From contig CM049418.1 in the NCBI GenBank assembly GCA_026929865.2, forward strand, positions 10,360,001-10,424,000: a stretch of 64,000 nucleotides of DNA, in the 5' to 3' direction. The translations under genes and the position numbers were made by a program. The stretch is from Hyperoplus lanceolatus. Lineage: Eukaryota; Chordata; Actinopteri; Uranoscopiformes; Ammodytidae. Below the pieces are notes generated by a model, which was not told the DNA's origin, made no database searches, and saw only the letters and a list, made by a program, of their open reading frames with translations. The first letter of the stretch is position 1; the number at the start of each line of letters is the position of its first letter. Positions 1 through 15,613 of the stretch are shown here, in pieces.

Positions 1-312
1 TCCAATCCTGGAATTAAAAACCCCTCTGTTTACTGTATTGTGTGCCCTGCCAATAACTATTCTCAGGTATTTATGGTAGTGACATAGCTAGATACATGAG
101 TGGCATAGATATCTTTATTACCTGCTATTGTCATTCTTGTTTGTGTCCTATACTTTTAAATGTTGTCCATTTTTGGATCAGTTTATTATTTAAAACCATT
201 TGTTAATGATACAAAAGTCGTTGGTTTTCCCCAGCAACACACACATTTAGATTGAAGAAAAGCATATAAATACCACCAATGCTAAGTTAATTTGACTGCT
301 TTGAAAACAATC
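1..312. other. Unique AT-rich sequence, nothing recognised
   Basis: AT-rich sequence from the window edge to the first dispersed repeat. I see no coding frame, long repeat or clear regulatory motif. Confidence 0.5.
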
Positions 313-702
313 CTGCATTCCAATACCCATACTTTCTGCTATTTAGTATGGTAGAAAAAAAGATATAGGATGTCCCAATTCTTGTGGTCAGATTTTGCAT
401 ACTTAAAAATACCCTGTGTCTACTACATCCGGTTGCGATGTTTAGTGTTGAAATCAGCATGCTATTTGGGGGATTCTGACCCACAATCTAGTGCACACCG
501 GAATTGAATGGAGCCTCCATATAAAAACAACCAGGGATTCAACAGATATAAATGCATGAGGCAAGATCAAGACGCAATGTTATAATGAAGTACGTAAAAG
601 TATGTCCTAATTTTATGCCTACCTGCAAGCTAACTAGATTATTTTTATGGTCAGCTGTCGTATGTAGAATAGAAAATAGAAAGTGTGGGATATGGAATGC
701 AG
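313..702 (+). mobile_element. Dispersed TIR element, family A, copy 1 (longest)
   Basis: A 390-bp repeat that starts with CTGCATTCCAATACCCATAC and ends with the near reverse complement GTGTGGGATATGGAATGCAG, so it has TIRs of about 20 bp. The core (about 340-500) contains CTATTTAGTATGGTAGAAAA, a stretch like GATGTCCCAAT, and TGACCCACAATC. The same core recurs at 6491-6698 and, inverted, at 39331-39481. There is no transposase frame and I found no target-site duplication. Compared with copy 2 this copy holds roughly 190 bp of extra sequence between about 500 and 680, so either this is the fuller form or copy 2 is deleted. It is most likely a non-autonomous DNA transposon; the superfamily is not assigned. 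Confidence 0.8.
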
Positions 703-3243
<2,541 letters not shown>

Positions 3244-3259
3244 GACACACACTCACTCA

Positions 3260-3325
<66 letters not shown>

Positions 3326-3348
3326 ACACACACACACCACATACCACA

Positions 3349-3419
<71 letters not shown>

Positions 3420-3423
3420 ACAT
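3244..3423. repeat. Compound AC microsatellite, 180 bp
   Basis: An AC array with ACTC, CCAC and ATACC interruptions near 3251-3262, 3324-3350, 3383 and 3413. The interruptions suggest an older or more slowly evolving locus than the pure arrays nearby. Confidence 0.95.
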
Positions 3424-3582
3424 CCAAGGCTCCTCCAAGTTATTTTGACCCTTCTCACTTTCATAGGGCCAGCTAAGGAGAAGTGACAAGCTAAGAAGCT
3501 TGTCAGTGCCAAGATGAGCGGCGTGGCTGTTAGCACCGTGGGTCAACTGTTGGATAAAAAGGCCGTCTGCAAAGCCAATTAG

Positions 3583-3624
<42 letters not shown>
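3583..3624. repeat. (CT)n microsatellite
   Basis: A 42-bp pure polypyrimidine CT tract. Mirror-symmetric polypyrimidine tracts of this kind can form triplex (H-DNA) structures. Confidence 0.95.
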
Positions 3625-3627
<3 letters not shown>

Positions 3628-4650
3628 CACCGTAAAAACAGACTGCAGCTCAGGGGAAAACTTTCCATGGCTCAGACTTACATGAGCAGATATTTTTTTT
3701 CCTAAACGACAATTTGGAGTGATGGACGGTAAAAGAAAAAGGAAGAATGAAAAGAGAGTAAAACAAAACCTAATCTCCCCCCCACTCCCAAAATATTTGC
3801 CCTGCTGAGAAAAACAAAAAGCCATCGGATCATCTGCGTTTGAATCCATTTCTAGGTGACACACTAGTAGACGCATAATCCGTCTTGGACAGGAAAATTA
3901 CCCGATGAGGTCTAACTGTTTATATACTGTATGGCAGCGTGAAGCGCTCGGTTGGAGAGGCCTCGCCAAACACCCAAATGGCTGCGAGGCAAGCTCCCAA
4001 ACAAACACCTGTCAAATGCAAAAGTAAACACCCCAATGTGTTTGTCAATGATAAATCACATAGTGTAGGAAACATCAATCTTTTTTCCTCTTCTTCTATA
4101 AACCAGAAAAAGTCTGCCCTAATGAGACACTGACACACTTTCATTGTAGATCTTTAGAAATGCGAGTTGGAAAAAGAAAAAAAGGAAAAACAAGCCTTAA
4201 ACTGAAAGTCTATGGAGGCATGGAAGGGCAAGGACGTTTAGGCATTCCGTTTATTGCTAAACGATGCTACTGTTTGCATCATAGGAAATATAGGATCCAG
4301 CTTTATTTTGTGGCCTGACCCATATTTGGCCCTAAAAGTCAGGCTTGTTAAAGGAAGATATCTTTTTATTTTGTGTATTGTCAGCCCGGCCCCTTGGAGT
4401 GCCATTGCTTAAAAATTAATAGATTTAAACATATGAATCGGACAAACATAATCCCTGCTAGGATGACAGTTGAAAAATTACTTTTTCCATCTGACAATCC
4501 TGCATTTCTACGAAAAAAAGTGAGACTTATTAATGGTCCCTTCAAGTCATTATCTTCCCATATACACTGTGAAAACAACATTTGTTTTCTGCACAATGGC
4601 CCCAGAGGCCGGGCCCCCCCCCCGATGCCGGTAAAAAAGACGAATCTGTT
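3625..4650. other. Unique sequence, one CArG-like site
   Basis: About 1 kb with no recognisable gene. CCATATTTGG at 4320-4329 fits the SRF CArG consensus CC(A/T)6GG, but several such decamers are expected by chance in 64 kb. A C-run lies at 4613-4623, just before the G-rich tract. Confidence 0.35.
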
Positions 4651-4791
4651 TGGGGGGTGCGGGGGGGTCGGGCGGGGGGGGGGGGGGGGGGGTTGTGGGG
4701 GGGGTTGGGCCGGAGGGTGGGGGGGGCGTTTGGTGGGTGGGGGGGGGGGGGGGGGGGGGGGGGGGTGGGAGGCGGGGGGGGGGGGGGGGGG
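4651..4791 (+). repeat. Poly-G / G-rich low-complexity tract
   Basis: About 140 bp that is almost all G on the plus strand, with sparse T, C and A interruptions and several uninterrupted G-runs of 10-30. It satisfies the G-quadruplex pattern many times over. Long G homopolymers are also a common site of base-call and length error, so its exact length should not be trusted. Gly/Val-rich and Pro-rich open frames across it are artefacts. Confidence 0.9.
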
Positions 4792-5028
4792 AATTGTCCC
4801 CTATGGCGGCTCGTCTCTATGTTCACACTTAACTGATATAAAGACAACAAAGAGAAAAAAAAACAAAAGAAAGGGAGAAAAAAGGGTTGCCTGGGAGACT
4901 TCTCCTGCCCACCCACAAACTGACCTACAAGCACCCATACAGTATGCCACTTACAGTACACACTTTTACCTTGGAGACCTAGTTATGTTTTCACAACTAA
5001 TCCCAGTGTGATTAAAAGAGACTTTTCC

Positions 5029-6105
<1,077 letters not shown>

Positions 6106-6297
6106 GCCAATTTATTGATGTCATCCTAACTCACACGTGAATGGGCCACCCACCCAGGGGTGTTAAATCGCCCCCCAGAACTTGCTAGCACCCCATACTA
6201 TGGCCATCCGGTCCAACACAGCAGCCCTGCTGAAATCCCTGCAACAAATCTGCCAGAGATCTCCCCTTTGCATAGCCAGAAGAAAAGTCTGCTACCG
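6106..6297 (+). other. Exon-like segment 1 (possible 5' UTR/start exon or lncRNA exon)
   Basis: The segment is bounded by an acceptor (CTGTTTTGCAG ending at 6105, with a CTGAC branch-like motif about 24 nt upstream) and a near-consensus donor, CCG|GTAAGT, at 6298. All three frames are closed in the first half, so it cannot be an internal coding exon. An ATG at 6200 in good Kozak context (A at -3, G at +4) opens a frame that runs 32 codons to the donor in phase 2, beginning MAIRSNTAALLKSLQQICQR. I do not recognise the peptide. It could be a non-coding exon, a first coding exon with 5' UTR, or coincidence. If it were spliced to the segment at 11959 the frame would close after about 41 residues. 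Confidence 0.25.
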
Positions 6298-6490
6298 GTA
6301 AGTAGGCCATAAAACCACAGGAAGAAGGGTGAAAAAAAGAGAGAGAAAGAGCTTTGGTATCTATTGCCAAAATACAACCACCCTCCCTTTCCTAGTCTCT
6401 CTCTCGCCATGCCGCCACTGTCCACACACCCAGTGCATCCTCCCTACTCACTCAGTATACCTACAAGACGGGTCAGGAGGCCATTTGAGT

Positions 6491-6698
6491 GAACTGGAAT
6501 ATCCATTCTTCCTTGCTATTTAGTATGGTAGAAAAAGATTTGGATGTCCCAGTACACAAAGTCAGGTGGAGTATGCTTAAAAAAACCCGGATAGCCCATT
6601 GCATCCTGTCGTAACTTTTAATGTGGAAATCAGCATCCTTTTGGGCGATGTTGACCCACAATCCAGTGTGCACCATACGTATGCGATTTGGAACGCAG
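6491..6698 (+). mobile_element. Dispersed TIR element, family A, copy 2 (internally deleted)
   Basis: Shares the family A core with 313-702: CTATTTAGTATGGTAGAAAA at about 6516, GATGTCCCAGTA, GGAAATCAGCAT and TTGACCCACAATCCAGTG. It ends in GTATGCGATTTGGAACGCAG, the terminal repeat. Its left terminus is eroded. The interior is about 190 bp shorter than copy 1. It has no coding capacity. Confidence 0.75.
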
Positions 6699-6811
6699 AG
6701 TCAGATTGTTGGGTTACCCTGCGTTTGTGCTATGTGTCACCATGATGACCCTATATTATCGCCCCAGCCAGCAGCACCACACAGCCTTTTGACTAAAGCA
6801 ATTGAATAAAG

Positions 6812-6812
<1 letters not shown>

Positions 6813-6852
<40 letters not shown>
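6813..6852. repeat. (TG)n microsatellite
   Basis: A 40-bp TG array just after an AATAAA-containing stretch (6805-6811), followed by CT-rich low-complexity sequence. Confidence 0.95.
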
Positions 6853-6854
<2 letters not shown>

Positions 6855-6889
6855 GGTGTCTCATCGCCTCTGACTGAGGGGAAGCGTCC

Positions 6890-6968
6890 TCCCTCCTCTC
6901 TCTCTCTCTGTCTCTCTGTCTCTCTCTCTCTGTCTCTGCATCTCTCTCTCTCCTCCTCTCTTCCTTCT
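6890..6968. repeat. CT-rich low-complexity tract
   Basis: Interrupted CT dinucleotides with TGTCTCTC variants. Likely an old degenerate microsatellite. Confidence 0.85.
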
Positions 6969-8300
6969 CCATGTCCTATCAGAGTGGATATCTAACCCCA
7001 GGTCCTTGACCTGTTAAGTCAAGTCAAAGGAGGTTTCAGGATGTTTCCGGTTTGTGTGTGTGTGTGTGTGTATGTGTGTGTGTTGTGGCTATGTGCATGT
7101 GTAATCGTCTGTATCCTATTTCGCCATTGTCATTTCCTCCCCACTGTAATACAGGACTCCTGGGCTGCATCAGGGGATAATTACAGCACCATTGGTTGTC
7201 ATGGCAGGCGTAAAATACTGTATTTTCTGTAACGTTATCAGTTTTGAGTAACACATACACACACAAAAAAACCTTTCAAACTCAAGCCCCTTTTCGAACT
7301 TTTAAGCGCATTAATTCCCCCGTTTTGCATTGTGTGCCACTTGAGAAGGCTCCTTTATGGCGAGACAATGCAGGTGAATAGGGTGAACATTTTTAATAGG
7401 TATATAATGTAGTATATATACACTATACAGTATATATATTTATATACAGTATGTATATAGATAGATATCATCATTGAATATTTCCAGTTGTTTACTTACA
7501 GTGCTTTAGAAATTGAATTTTTGGTTCAGATTATTGAATAAAAACTAATGTTGAGATAGTGGCAGTTAAAGATGGTTGTATAGGAGAAACATACAGACAC
7601 AACCAGATTAGGTTTAGCAAAATAAAGGCTTAAATGTAAAGTTTGGACATTTGTTTTTATACTAGTGTGAATGTTGTGGAACAAAAAAAAGTATTTCTTT
7701 GCCTGCAGTGTCTCTCCTTGCGAAACTCAATCTGTGTGCGCGGACAATACATCAATCCATTCACTCCCTCGCAGCCAATTATTATGAGTTTGCGGAATAT
7801 AAAAGACCCATGCCAGAATACAGTGAGTTATACCAAGCACATTGCTGAGGTGTGCAGCTATAACCACCACTCTTTATATCTCAGCCCTTAATACCATTGG
7901 ACACTTGGTGCTGTGACAATTGGAATCAGTTCATAAGTCAGTTGGAGTGACGTTGGGCTCAACAGGTGACTCTCGGCTTCCCGGTTGTTACAGAGCCACT
8001 AGTTTCCGGTGGTGCCACTTTGTCTTTTTCTCTGAAATCATTTACTGGACTGGGGCGCACATTTCCAGTAGCAGGCCCCATGTTAAAGACTACAGGGGCT
8101 GGCATATGGGGGGCTGCCAACAAGTACGCAACGCCAGCTAAGGTGGAACACTCTCAACACCTTGGCTGTTTTTGAGATCGTTTTTGTTGAGCTAACTGGC
8201 ACAGCCGAGGTGCAGTGCCGAGAAAACCAAATATTTACTACCGGGGCGGGGAGGCGCTTCTTGAGGAAGGATTGGCTGATTTTTGACTAACCTTTTTAAG
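6969..8300. other. Unique sequence with a compact motif cluster near 7165-7215
   Basis: Holds a short TG run (7052-7082), an AT-rich stretch with TATATA repeats (7400-7465), and at 7175-7208 a dense patch: GGATAATTACAG (homeodomain core), ACAGCACCATTGG (like an RE1 left half) and GTTGTCATGGCAGG (X-box-like, 11/14). No protein-coding gene recognised. Confidence 0.3.
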
Positions 8301-10334
8301 TCAAGGGTTATGTGCCAAAATCACAGCAGTTGAAACTTACCCCCGGCCATCCTTTTGCCTACTTAGTTACCTGCTGTGTTGTTGTTATTGTACAACATAG
8401 ATCTTCATCTAAAAGAGTTTCCACGGTTTCTCTATTGTTGGGTTGTCACACATGGAAGCTATTTCTGCTTATCATCCCTGAATAAGCCTGGGTTCCTCTC
8501 TTGATGATTCATTTTCTAGCAGTTTAAGCACGGTGGATATAAACAGCCCTTAAACAAGCTATCATCATGCACAGGTCTTTTCAGAAAAGGTTACGGGTTA
8601 TTCTTAAACTGCCTCTATTGCCAACAGCATTTTGGGATTATTGCCTGAATTGGCAGGAATGAAAAGCACTACATTTTACCTCTTGCTCTAGTCATGCAGA
8701 AAATCGCCAATAAAGAAGGAAAAATACCTTCATTAGATTTCATTTTGACGCTCATCTGTTGGTATTGGAAGATGTTAAAATATCACCCACCGTTTTGGCT
8801 GCTTTTTGGATGCTGGCTTTGGGACTCTGACTTCAGTTGCATGCGCACAGTGCCAAGCAGTGGCACAAGCGTTAGAAACTGTGGTTCAATGCCCTAAAAG
8901 TGTGCCCTAGGGGGATGGATTGAAAACCCTAGCAGCTTGTCCGTGATCAGCACCATGATTATTTTGTACAGACTGAAATGCCTGTCCACTTACTGAATAC
9001 ATTTTTTTCCTCTGGGCAATATCAATACTAATCGTAAGCAATGCAACTATGCCTTCATTTTTTGGCTTTACTCATACCATTGGAAATTCTTAAAAGGTCT
9101 TCACGTGCGTTTTGAAATCGTATTTGTTTCTGTTTCCAAGCTCCTTCAAATCCTTTGCCAAACTTTTCACTTTTGATAAAGTCTGAAAGAGCTCTTTGGA
9201 GGGGGAAGCCTTATGATCTCAAGATTTCTCCCACAAAAAAGCATTGATCAAACAGAAGGTTGACCTTTCAGTAGGACCTGGGTTTCTGAGAGCTAAACTG
9301 CAGACAGCTTTTCAAGGCACACAGTAGGATTTTTTTTCCATTTCTTCACTATTTTTGTCCTATGAATTCTTTCAGCCTTTTCCTCACTCTAGGTCTGGAA
9401 AAACCAGGAAAAGGCAAACTACTGCACATCCTAATCCCTTAATGTGAAGCGGTGAGAACAGCACGTTACCTTCACTGTCCAGAGGAAGTTGGTATGTTCA
9501 GCTTCCCCTAAAAACACACCCATTGTTTCCTCCTTTTTACCTAACGGGAAGGGTTGTTGTGTAGTGGACGCCCAAGTGGGTGGGAGAGGTCCCGTGAAAA
9601 GCTCCCCAGATGTGAGGGCGTCAGGTGGTATAGGGCCCGGCCTGACCTCCCATTATTTCCCAGCATTACCGTGACCAGTCGCGGAAGGGGTATGGGGCGT
9701 GTCAAAAGAAATCTATTGGAGGTGGGGTCAGGAAGTCCACTACAATAGCTGGTAAACTTGCCTTCAGGAAATATGGGCACTGCAACCGTGACTCAGCTTA
9801 AAACCTGCAGCAGTGATTGAGAAATCCTGCAATTTCAAACGGGGAACAAAGAGGGGTCATTCAGAATTTTTCCACCCTCACAAGATTATAGAGTAGTGTA
9901 TGGAGTGTAATCTTTCATAAGTCCATTTCATGAGCTTATCTTCCTTTTTATAAATGCACCTTTTCTTTAAGGTGCCGTTGCTCAAATGACATTGACTTTG
10001 ATACCTTCACGACTTCAAAGTGAAAAAGTTGGAGCGCAGACTTCAGAGGTTCCAGGAGCTTAAGGTGGAATGAAAGATGATCTATTTGAAGTGGGAGATT
10101 TGGGGTTAGTTGAGGAAATTAACCTGCTGTGGGGAGCTCTCCCCCTTGATCTACTGCTTTCTACCTTTAGCCTGTAATGAGGCCCCAGCAATATGAGAGT
10201 TCTTATGGGGCAGGGTTTGTGGGCAGATCGATTCACACAGGTCCCTACTTGCATTTAAACATCACTGCGCACGTCTGGTATCGCAAGTCAAAACTTTGAA
10301 AAAAAATAATAATCATAATAACGTATCTGTTTAC

Positions 10335-10336
<2 letters not shown>
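8301..10336. other. Unique sequence, nothing recognised
   Basis: About 2 kb of intermediate-GC sequence with short chance frames only. No dispersed repeat from the families found elsewhere in the window was seen here. Confidence 0.4.

Positions 10337-10382
<46 letters not shown>
10337..10382. repeat. (AG)n microsatellite
   Basis: A 46-bp pure polypurine AG tract, potentially triplex-forming. Confidence 0.96.
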
Positions 10383-10384
<2 letters not shown>

Positions 10385-10647
10385 CAGGAGGAATCAAAAA
10401 TGTCAGCGGAACTCAAGTGCTTATTATCTTGAGGTACTGTTGAGCCCTTTACATGTGTGTGAGTCCCTATGGGCTGTGGATGTGACCTCATTCTGTCCAT
10501 GACATGACTTATAGGCCTTTAATGGTCAGTAGGTCAAAAGCATTGGGTGAGGGGGGCCACAAAGGCAGTTTAGGAAAAGCCTGGGAAAAAAAGCTCCAAG
10601 TCTGTATGTGTGTTGAGAGACAGTGAAAGACAGGCACAGAAGAGGAA

Positions 10648-11958
<1,311 letters not shown>

Positions 11959-12018
11959 ACATTCAAATTCCCAGGACCTTGGGTGATCTCCTGACCTTTC
12001 AACTAGAGCCGTCAGAAG
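11959..12018 (+). other. Exon-like segment 2 (60 bp, strong splice sites)
   Basis: A CT-rich tract (11922-11950) and TTGGTACAG precede the segment, and it ends AGAAG|GTAAGTTA, a full-consensus donor. Two frames are closed; the third is open throughout and reads IQIPRTLGDLLTFQLEPSE, entering and leaving in phase 1. I do not recognise this peptide and cannot assign a gene. The phase-1 exit is compatible with joining to an open stretch that follows a strong acceptor (CCCCATTTAG) at 20541, but that pairing is speculative. Alternative: a chance alignment of a CT microsatellite with a GTAAGT motif. Confidence 0.3.
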
Positions 12019-14355
12019 GTAAGTTATCATTTTTTTTATATATATCAACTTAAAGAGGATGGAGTAGCACACCATTCAATTCAGGACTTCGGGATTTCCA
12101 ATAAATAGTTTTTTAAAGTTGACCTGTCAGATGGGCAGATAGCTCTATCATGCTAACCAAGCTATGTGTATAGATAGGAAAGGCAGGAAGATGGTGGATC
12201 TGGAAGGCCCCTGTTGCCTGCTTAGCTCGTCAGTGGGCTGCTTGGTTTTCCCAAAGGAAGAAAGCTTAAAGTACTGTTAGGCTTAAGCTTACTGTGTGGG
12301 AGCAACAACAGACCTATGGATGACACACACACGAAACTCGATTCAACTCTTTTAACCTCCTTCCAATTTTGCTGTTGTTATTTTTCTGTCCTTTTTCTTG
12401 TCGCGAATTCTGTGTTGGCAACCCTGCGTGGCCCTCGGGTAAGGCGGTTTTTGGTCACATTGTAAAGTCATCAGAAGGTGGGCGAAAGCAGCAGCAAAGG
12501 GCTCCCATGTCTCACTCGTTTCCACCGGCCTATGTTATGACTCTAACAGTCACATTCTACCCACTCACCCCCATGGGAAGAGGTGTAGAAGAAAGCAGAG
12601 AGGGAGTAAAAAAAAAGCGGAAAGAAAGATTTGGAGGGGGATGGACAGACCACTGAGAGATGGGTAACCAATACAAATGTGGGATGGTTTTAAAAAAGAG
12701 AAAACGAGTCTGGCTCGCTTGTGAGGCAGAAGGATCCAATTGGGTTGATGGACAGATGAGAGTGACATATCAGAAACAGAAAGTGCTCTGTCACTGTGAG
12801 CTCCATCTTCCAATAAAGATTTTAGGGGCTTGAATGGCTGCAATTTTTTTTGTATTATCTAGCTTTTGGACGACTTCCTTAACCCTCCGAAAAAACTATA
12901 CTCACATCACTCGGATATTTGGCTCTGCCGAAAAAAAAAAAAAAAAAAACTGATTTCCCTTTTCCATGATACATGTATTTGTGACTGTTCCAAGAGAGAG
13001 AGAGAGAGAGAGCCTCTGTAGTTTTCCTCTTACTGATGCACTGCTCTTTACTCACCCCTCCCATCAGTAGCAACATTTGAAAAAAAATGGTCGCTGTTCA
13101 TTTCAGTGTTAAATCAACGGGGCCTGAAGTGGCTGCAATTTGCTTGAACAAAACAATACAAAAATCCTTTATTGCAGCATTGTAACAGCCAGCACGTTGC
13201 CAGCTAATGGCCACGCTATAAAAGATTTTATGCATGTTTTGTTTTTATAATGCCCGCTGGCGTCAAAGTGTTAAATAAAACAATTTAGACATTTGCACGG
13301 AATCAAGCGTGCTACGGCCCGCCGGGTAGAACCATTTATGACAAGTATAAAACATGTTTTGAGCTCTCATGGTAGTTAATAGCGGTTCATGTGGTGTATT
13401 GTTAACTGGTAAACAGTGTCTGCATTATATTCCAGCATAATATGTTAAGTGTTTGATTTTTACTCCTCTGGAAGATGAAGCTTCAATCAAACTTTTTAAG
13501 GAGTTTCAATGAGGATATTTCTGAATCACATCGCTTCCAGTGTTGATGTATTGGCAGAAGCTCGTTTATTACAAAAAACTAGACATATTCGCATGTGGTG
13601 TGACATTGAGCAGGCGACTGTAACTCAAGTCAATTAGCCTAGTCTAAGCATCACAAAACCCCAGTCTGGCGGTTTTTTGCTTTGTCGCAGCCTTCATGTT
13701 CAAACCACTACATCCTTCACCCCACACGCAATAATGCAAGGCCAAGAATTATGCCTTCAAACAGTGGCCGCATCAAATACATTTCATGGACACCAAATAT
13801 TTGACAGAGTGGCATTGCATTAAGACAGCGTTGTTTGGCGACATATTTTAGAAAGATTAAAAGAAAACGGATATACCAGAAACTGAAAAGAAAAAGACTG
13901 AACAGAGAAAATTAGGCCCTGTGAAAATGCTCCTGACGCGGCATACCTTGTAGAAAAAAGATGGCTGCAGTGGTAAAGGGGAGAGTCATCAAAATGTGCC
14001 GCTTGATGCTTTGAAGGGTTTTTTCTCAGCTTGACAAGAGGATGTTGGGACCGTTTGTGCGAGTGTAAGACTCAATAAAAAGTGAGCAGCTCTGAGAGAA
14101 TTCATGTGTCTTTGCCTAATTACAGTTTGCAGTAAAAAACGGAAAGAAAAAAAAATCAGTGGAGCTATAGCCTATTTTGATTAATTGTAACTGCCTTATT
14201 TTGACATGAAACATAGCAAATTGGATCTTAGATTGCCGTACATCGACTTAGAATGCAAAGATAGAAATCATAAGGAGTTTTGCGTTTCTTGATATCAACA
14301 AAAATCCTATTATTCCAGTGTGTGCGTTGCTTTAGTCCACAAGCTCTCCTCTGTG
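12019..14355. other. Unique sequence, possible conserved non-coding DNA
   Basis: Contains a poly-A run (12930-12948), a short AG array (12994-13012) and an AT-rich block at 13180-13460 with TTTTATGCATG and TTTTTATAATG. TGATTAAT at 14178-14185 matches the PBX-HOX composite core. No coding sequence recognised. Its regulatory character is only suspected. Confidence 0.3.
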
Positions 14356-14370
14356 CCTCTAGAGGGCAGT
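14356..14370 (+). promoter_or_regulatory. Candidate CTCF binding site
   Basis: CCTCTAGAGGGCAGT matches the CTCF core consensus CCASYAGRKGGCRSY at 14 of 15 positions; the single mismatch is T for A at position 3. CTCF sites of this quality are used as insulator or loop anchors in vertebrates. Occupancy cannot be inferred from sequence. Confidence 0.4.
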
Positions 14371-15590
14371 GTGGTTTCACCCCCTTGGTCTGCTGACAGA
14401 CTCTTTAAGGCACTAGAGTAAAGCTTGTGACAGGCTGCTTTCCTTCGAGAGCACAACCTGCTGCTGTTTATTCAAAAACTTCCAGAGTTAAGCAACCTAA
14501 CATCTCCATTACAGCGCACATGTTTGAAAAATATCCACAAAGTTCATGAATCCCGAAACTAAACACAGGTTTTGCAGAGAGTGTGTAGTTGGCTGACAGA
14601 GTACCATTAAAGTGATGCTTTGAGTCCTGGAACACTGGTTCACTTGACCATTTTTCTATTGTCTTTAATTTCATAGTTTTGCCCTGCAACCAAGAGTGCA
14701 TTAATTCAAACGGCGTATGACTCTTCAAGGGATCTATCCACCAGCACAGGACCTGTAACACAAGGGAGGCACATAGTTATGAGAATCAGAAGATTGCTTT
14801 GTGATAAAAGCAATTTCTTATACTAGACAGTGGCCTCAGTTGACCAGAATTCATTGCAGACATAAGACTGACGTAGTTATATTGTGTAATGGGGATGGTT
14901 ATAATGGAGTCAGTGCAGCATGTTTAAGCAAATGTTTTCACTTTGTAGTGTTTTGATCTGTTTATTGTCAGGTCTCTCAACTATAGGGCTGAAAGCAAGA
15001 CCAGGCGTGTTCCTTCAGGGAGTTGGCGAAAGGCTTTCTGGGGAATGTAGGATGTATTGGAATCAATTGAGTATTTTCTTCCATCAGAGCTGGCATTGAA
15101 GGTAGTCAGTTAAAAAAAACTTGGAAAGAGATATAAAGAAAAGGACGCTGGATGGTGATGTGTGTGTGTGTGTGTGTGTGTGTGTTGAGGGGTTACCAGA
15201 GAAAGAGAGGCCTATGCTCTGTCCACAGTTATCCAGTGCCTCTTCCGAGAAATGGACAGAGCACATGAGGGAGGGGGTGGGTGTGTGTGTGTGTGTGTGT
15301 GTGTGGAGGAGGGGGACTGAGTTTGACACATGGGCAATGTCAATGTCAGGATATGGAAGCTGTAACCCCTCACGGTGTCTGCAAGCACAGCACATTTTCT
15401 CTGCAAGTGTACAGTGAGTCTGTGATTGTTGTGGTTTAGCAGGTGTTTATCGGTATACACAGCAGCTGATGAATGTTTTCTACATGGACATCTCCTCAAG
15501 GCTATTAAAATCTTGCTTAGTGCCATTATTACATTCATTTTCATTGCATGTATTTAGCTTTTTTGAATGATAAGAATATACAGCCCATAG
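14371..15590. other. Unique sequence with short TG arrays
   Basis: Includes TG runs at about 15159-15184 and 15279-15304. A 98-codon minus-strand frame (14468-14761) ends in a TAA within an AATAAA motif and has an acceptor-like CTTGTGTTACAG near its start; I judge it a chance frame. Confidence 0.35.
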
Positions 15591-15613
15591 GTTAGGGTTA
15601 AGGTTAGGGTTAC
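15591..15613 (+). repeat. Short telomere-like interstitial repeat
   Basis: GTTAGG and GGTTAGGGTTA units in a 23-bp run with one variant (TTAAGG). It resembles vertebrate telomeric TTAGGG but is very short. Confidence 0.7.

Noticed and set aside
4373-5011. 212-codon plus-strand frame, the longest in the window
   Set aside because: Its length comes from the poly-G tract read as Gly/Val codons. The flanking parts have no recognisable domain.
14468-14761. 98-codon minus-strand frame with acceptor-like start and a stop in AATAAA
   Set aside because: Depends on a non-ATG start or an unproved acceptor; no domain recognised and the length is common by chance.
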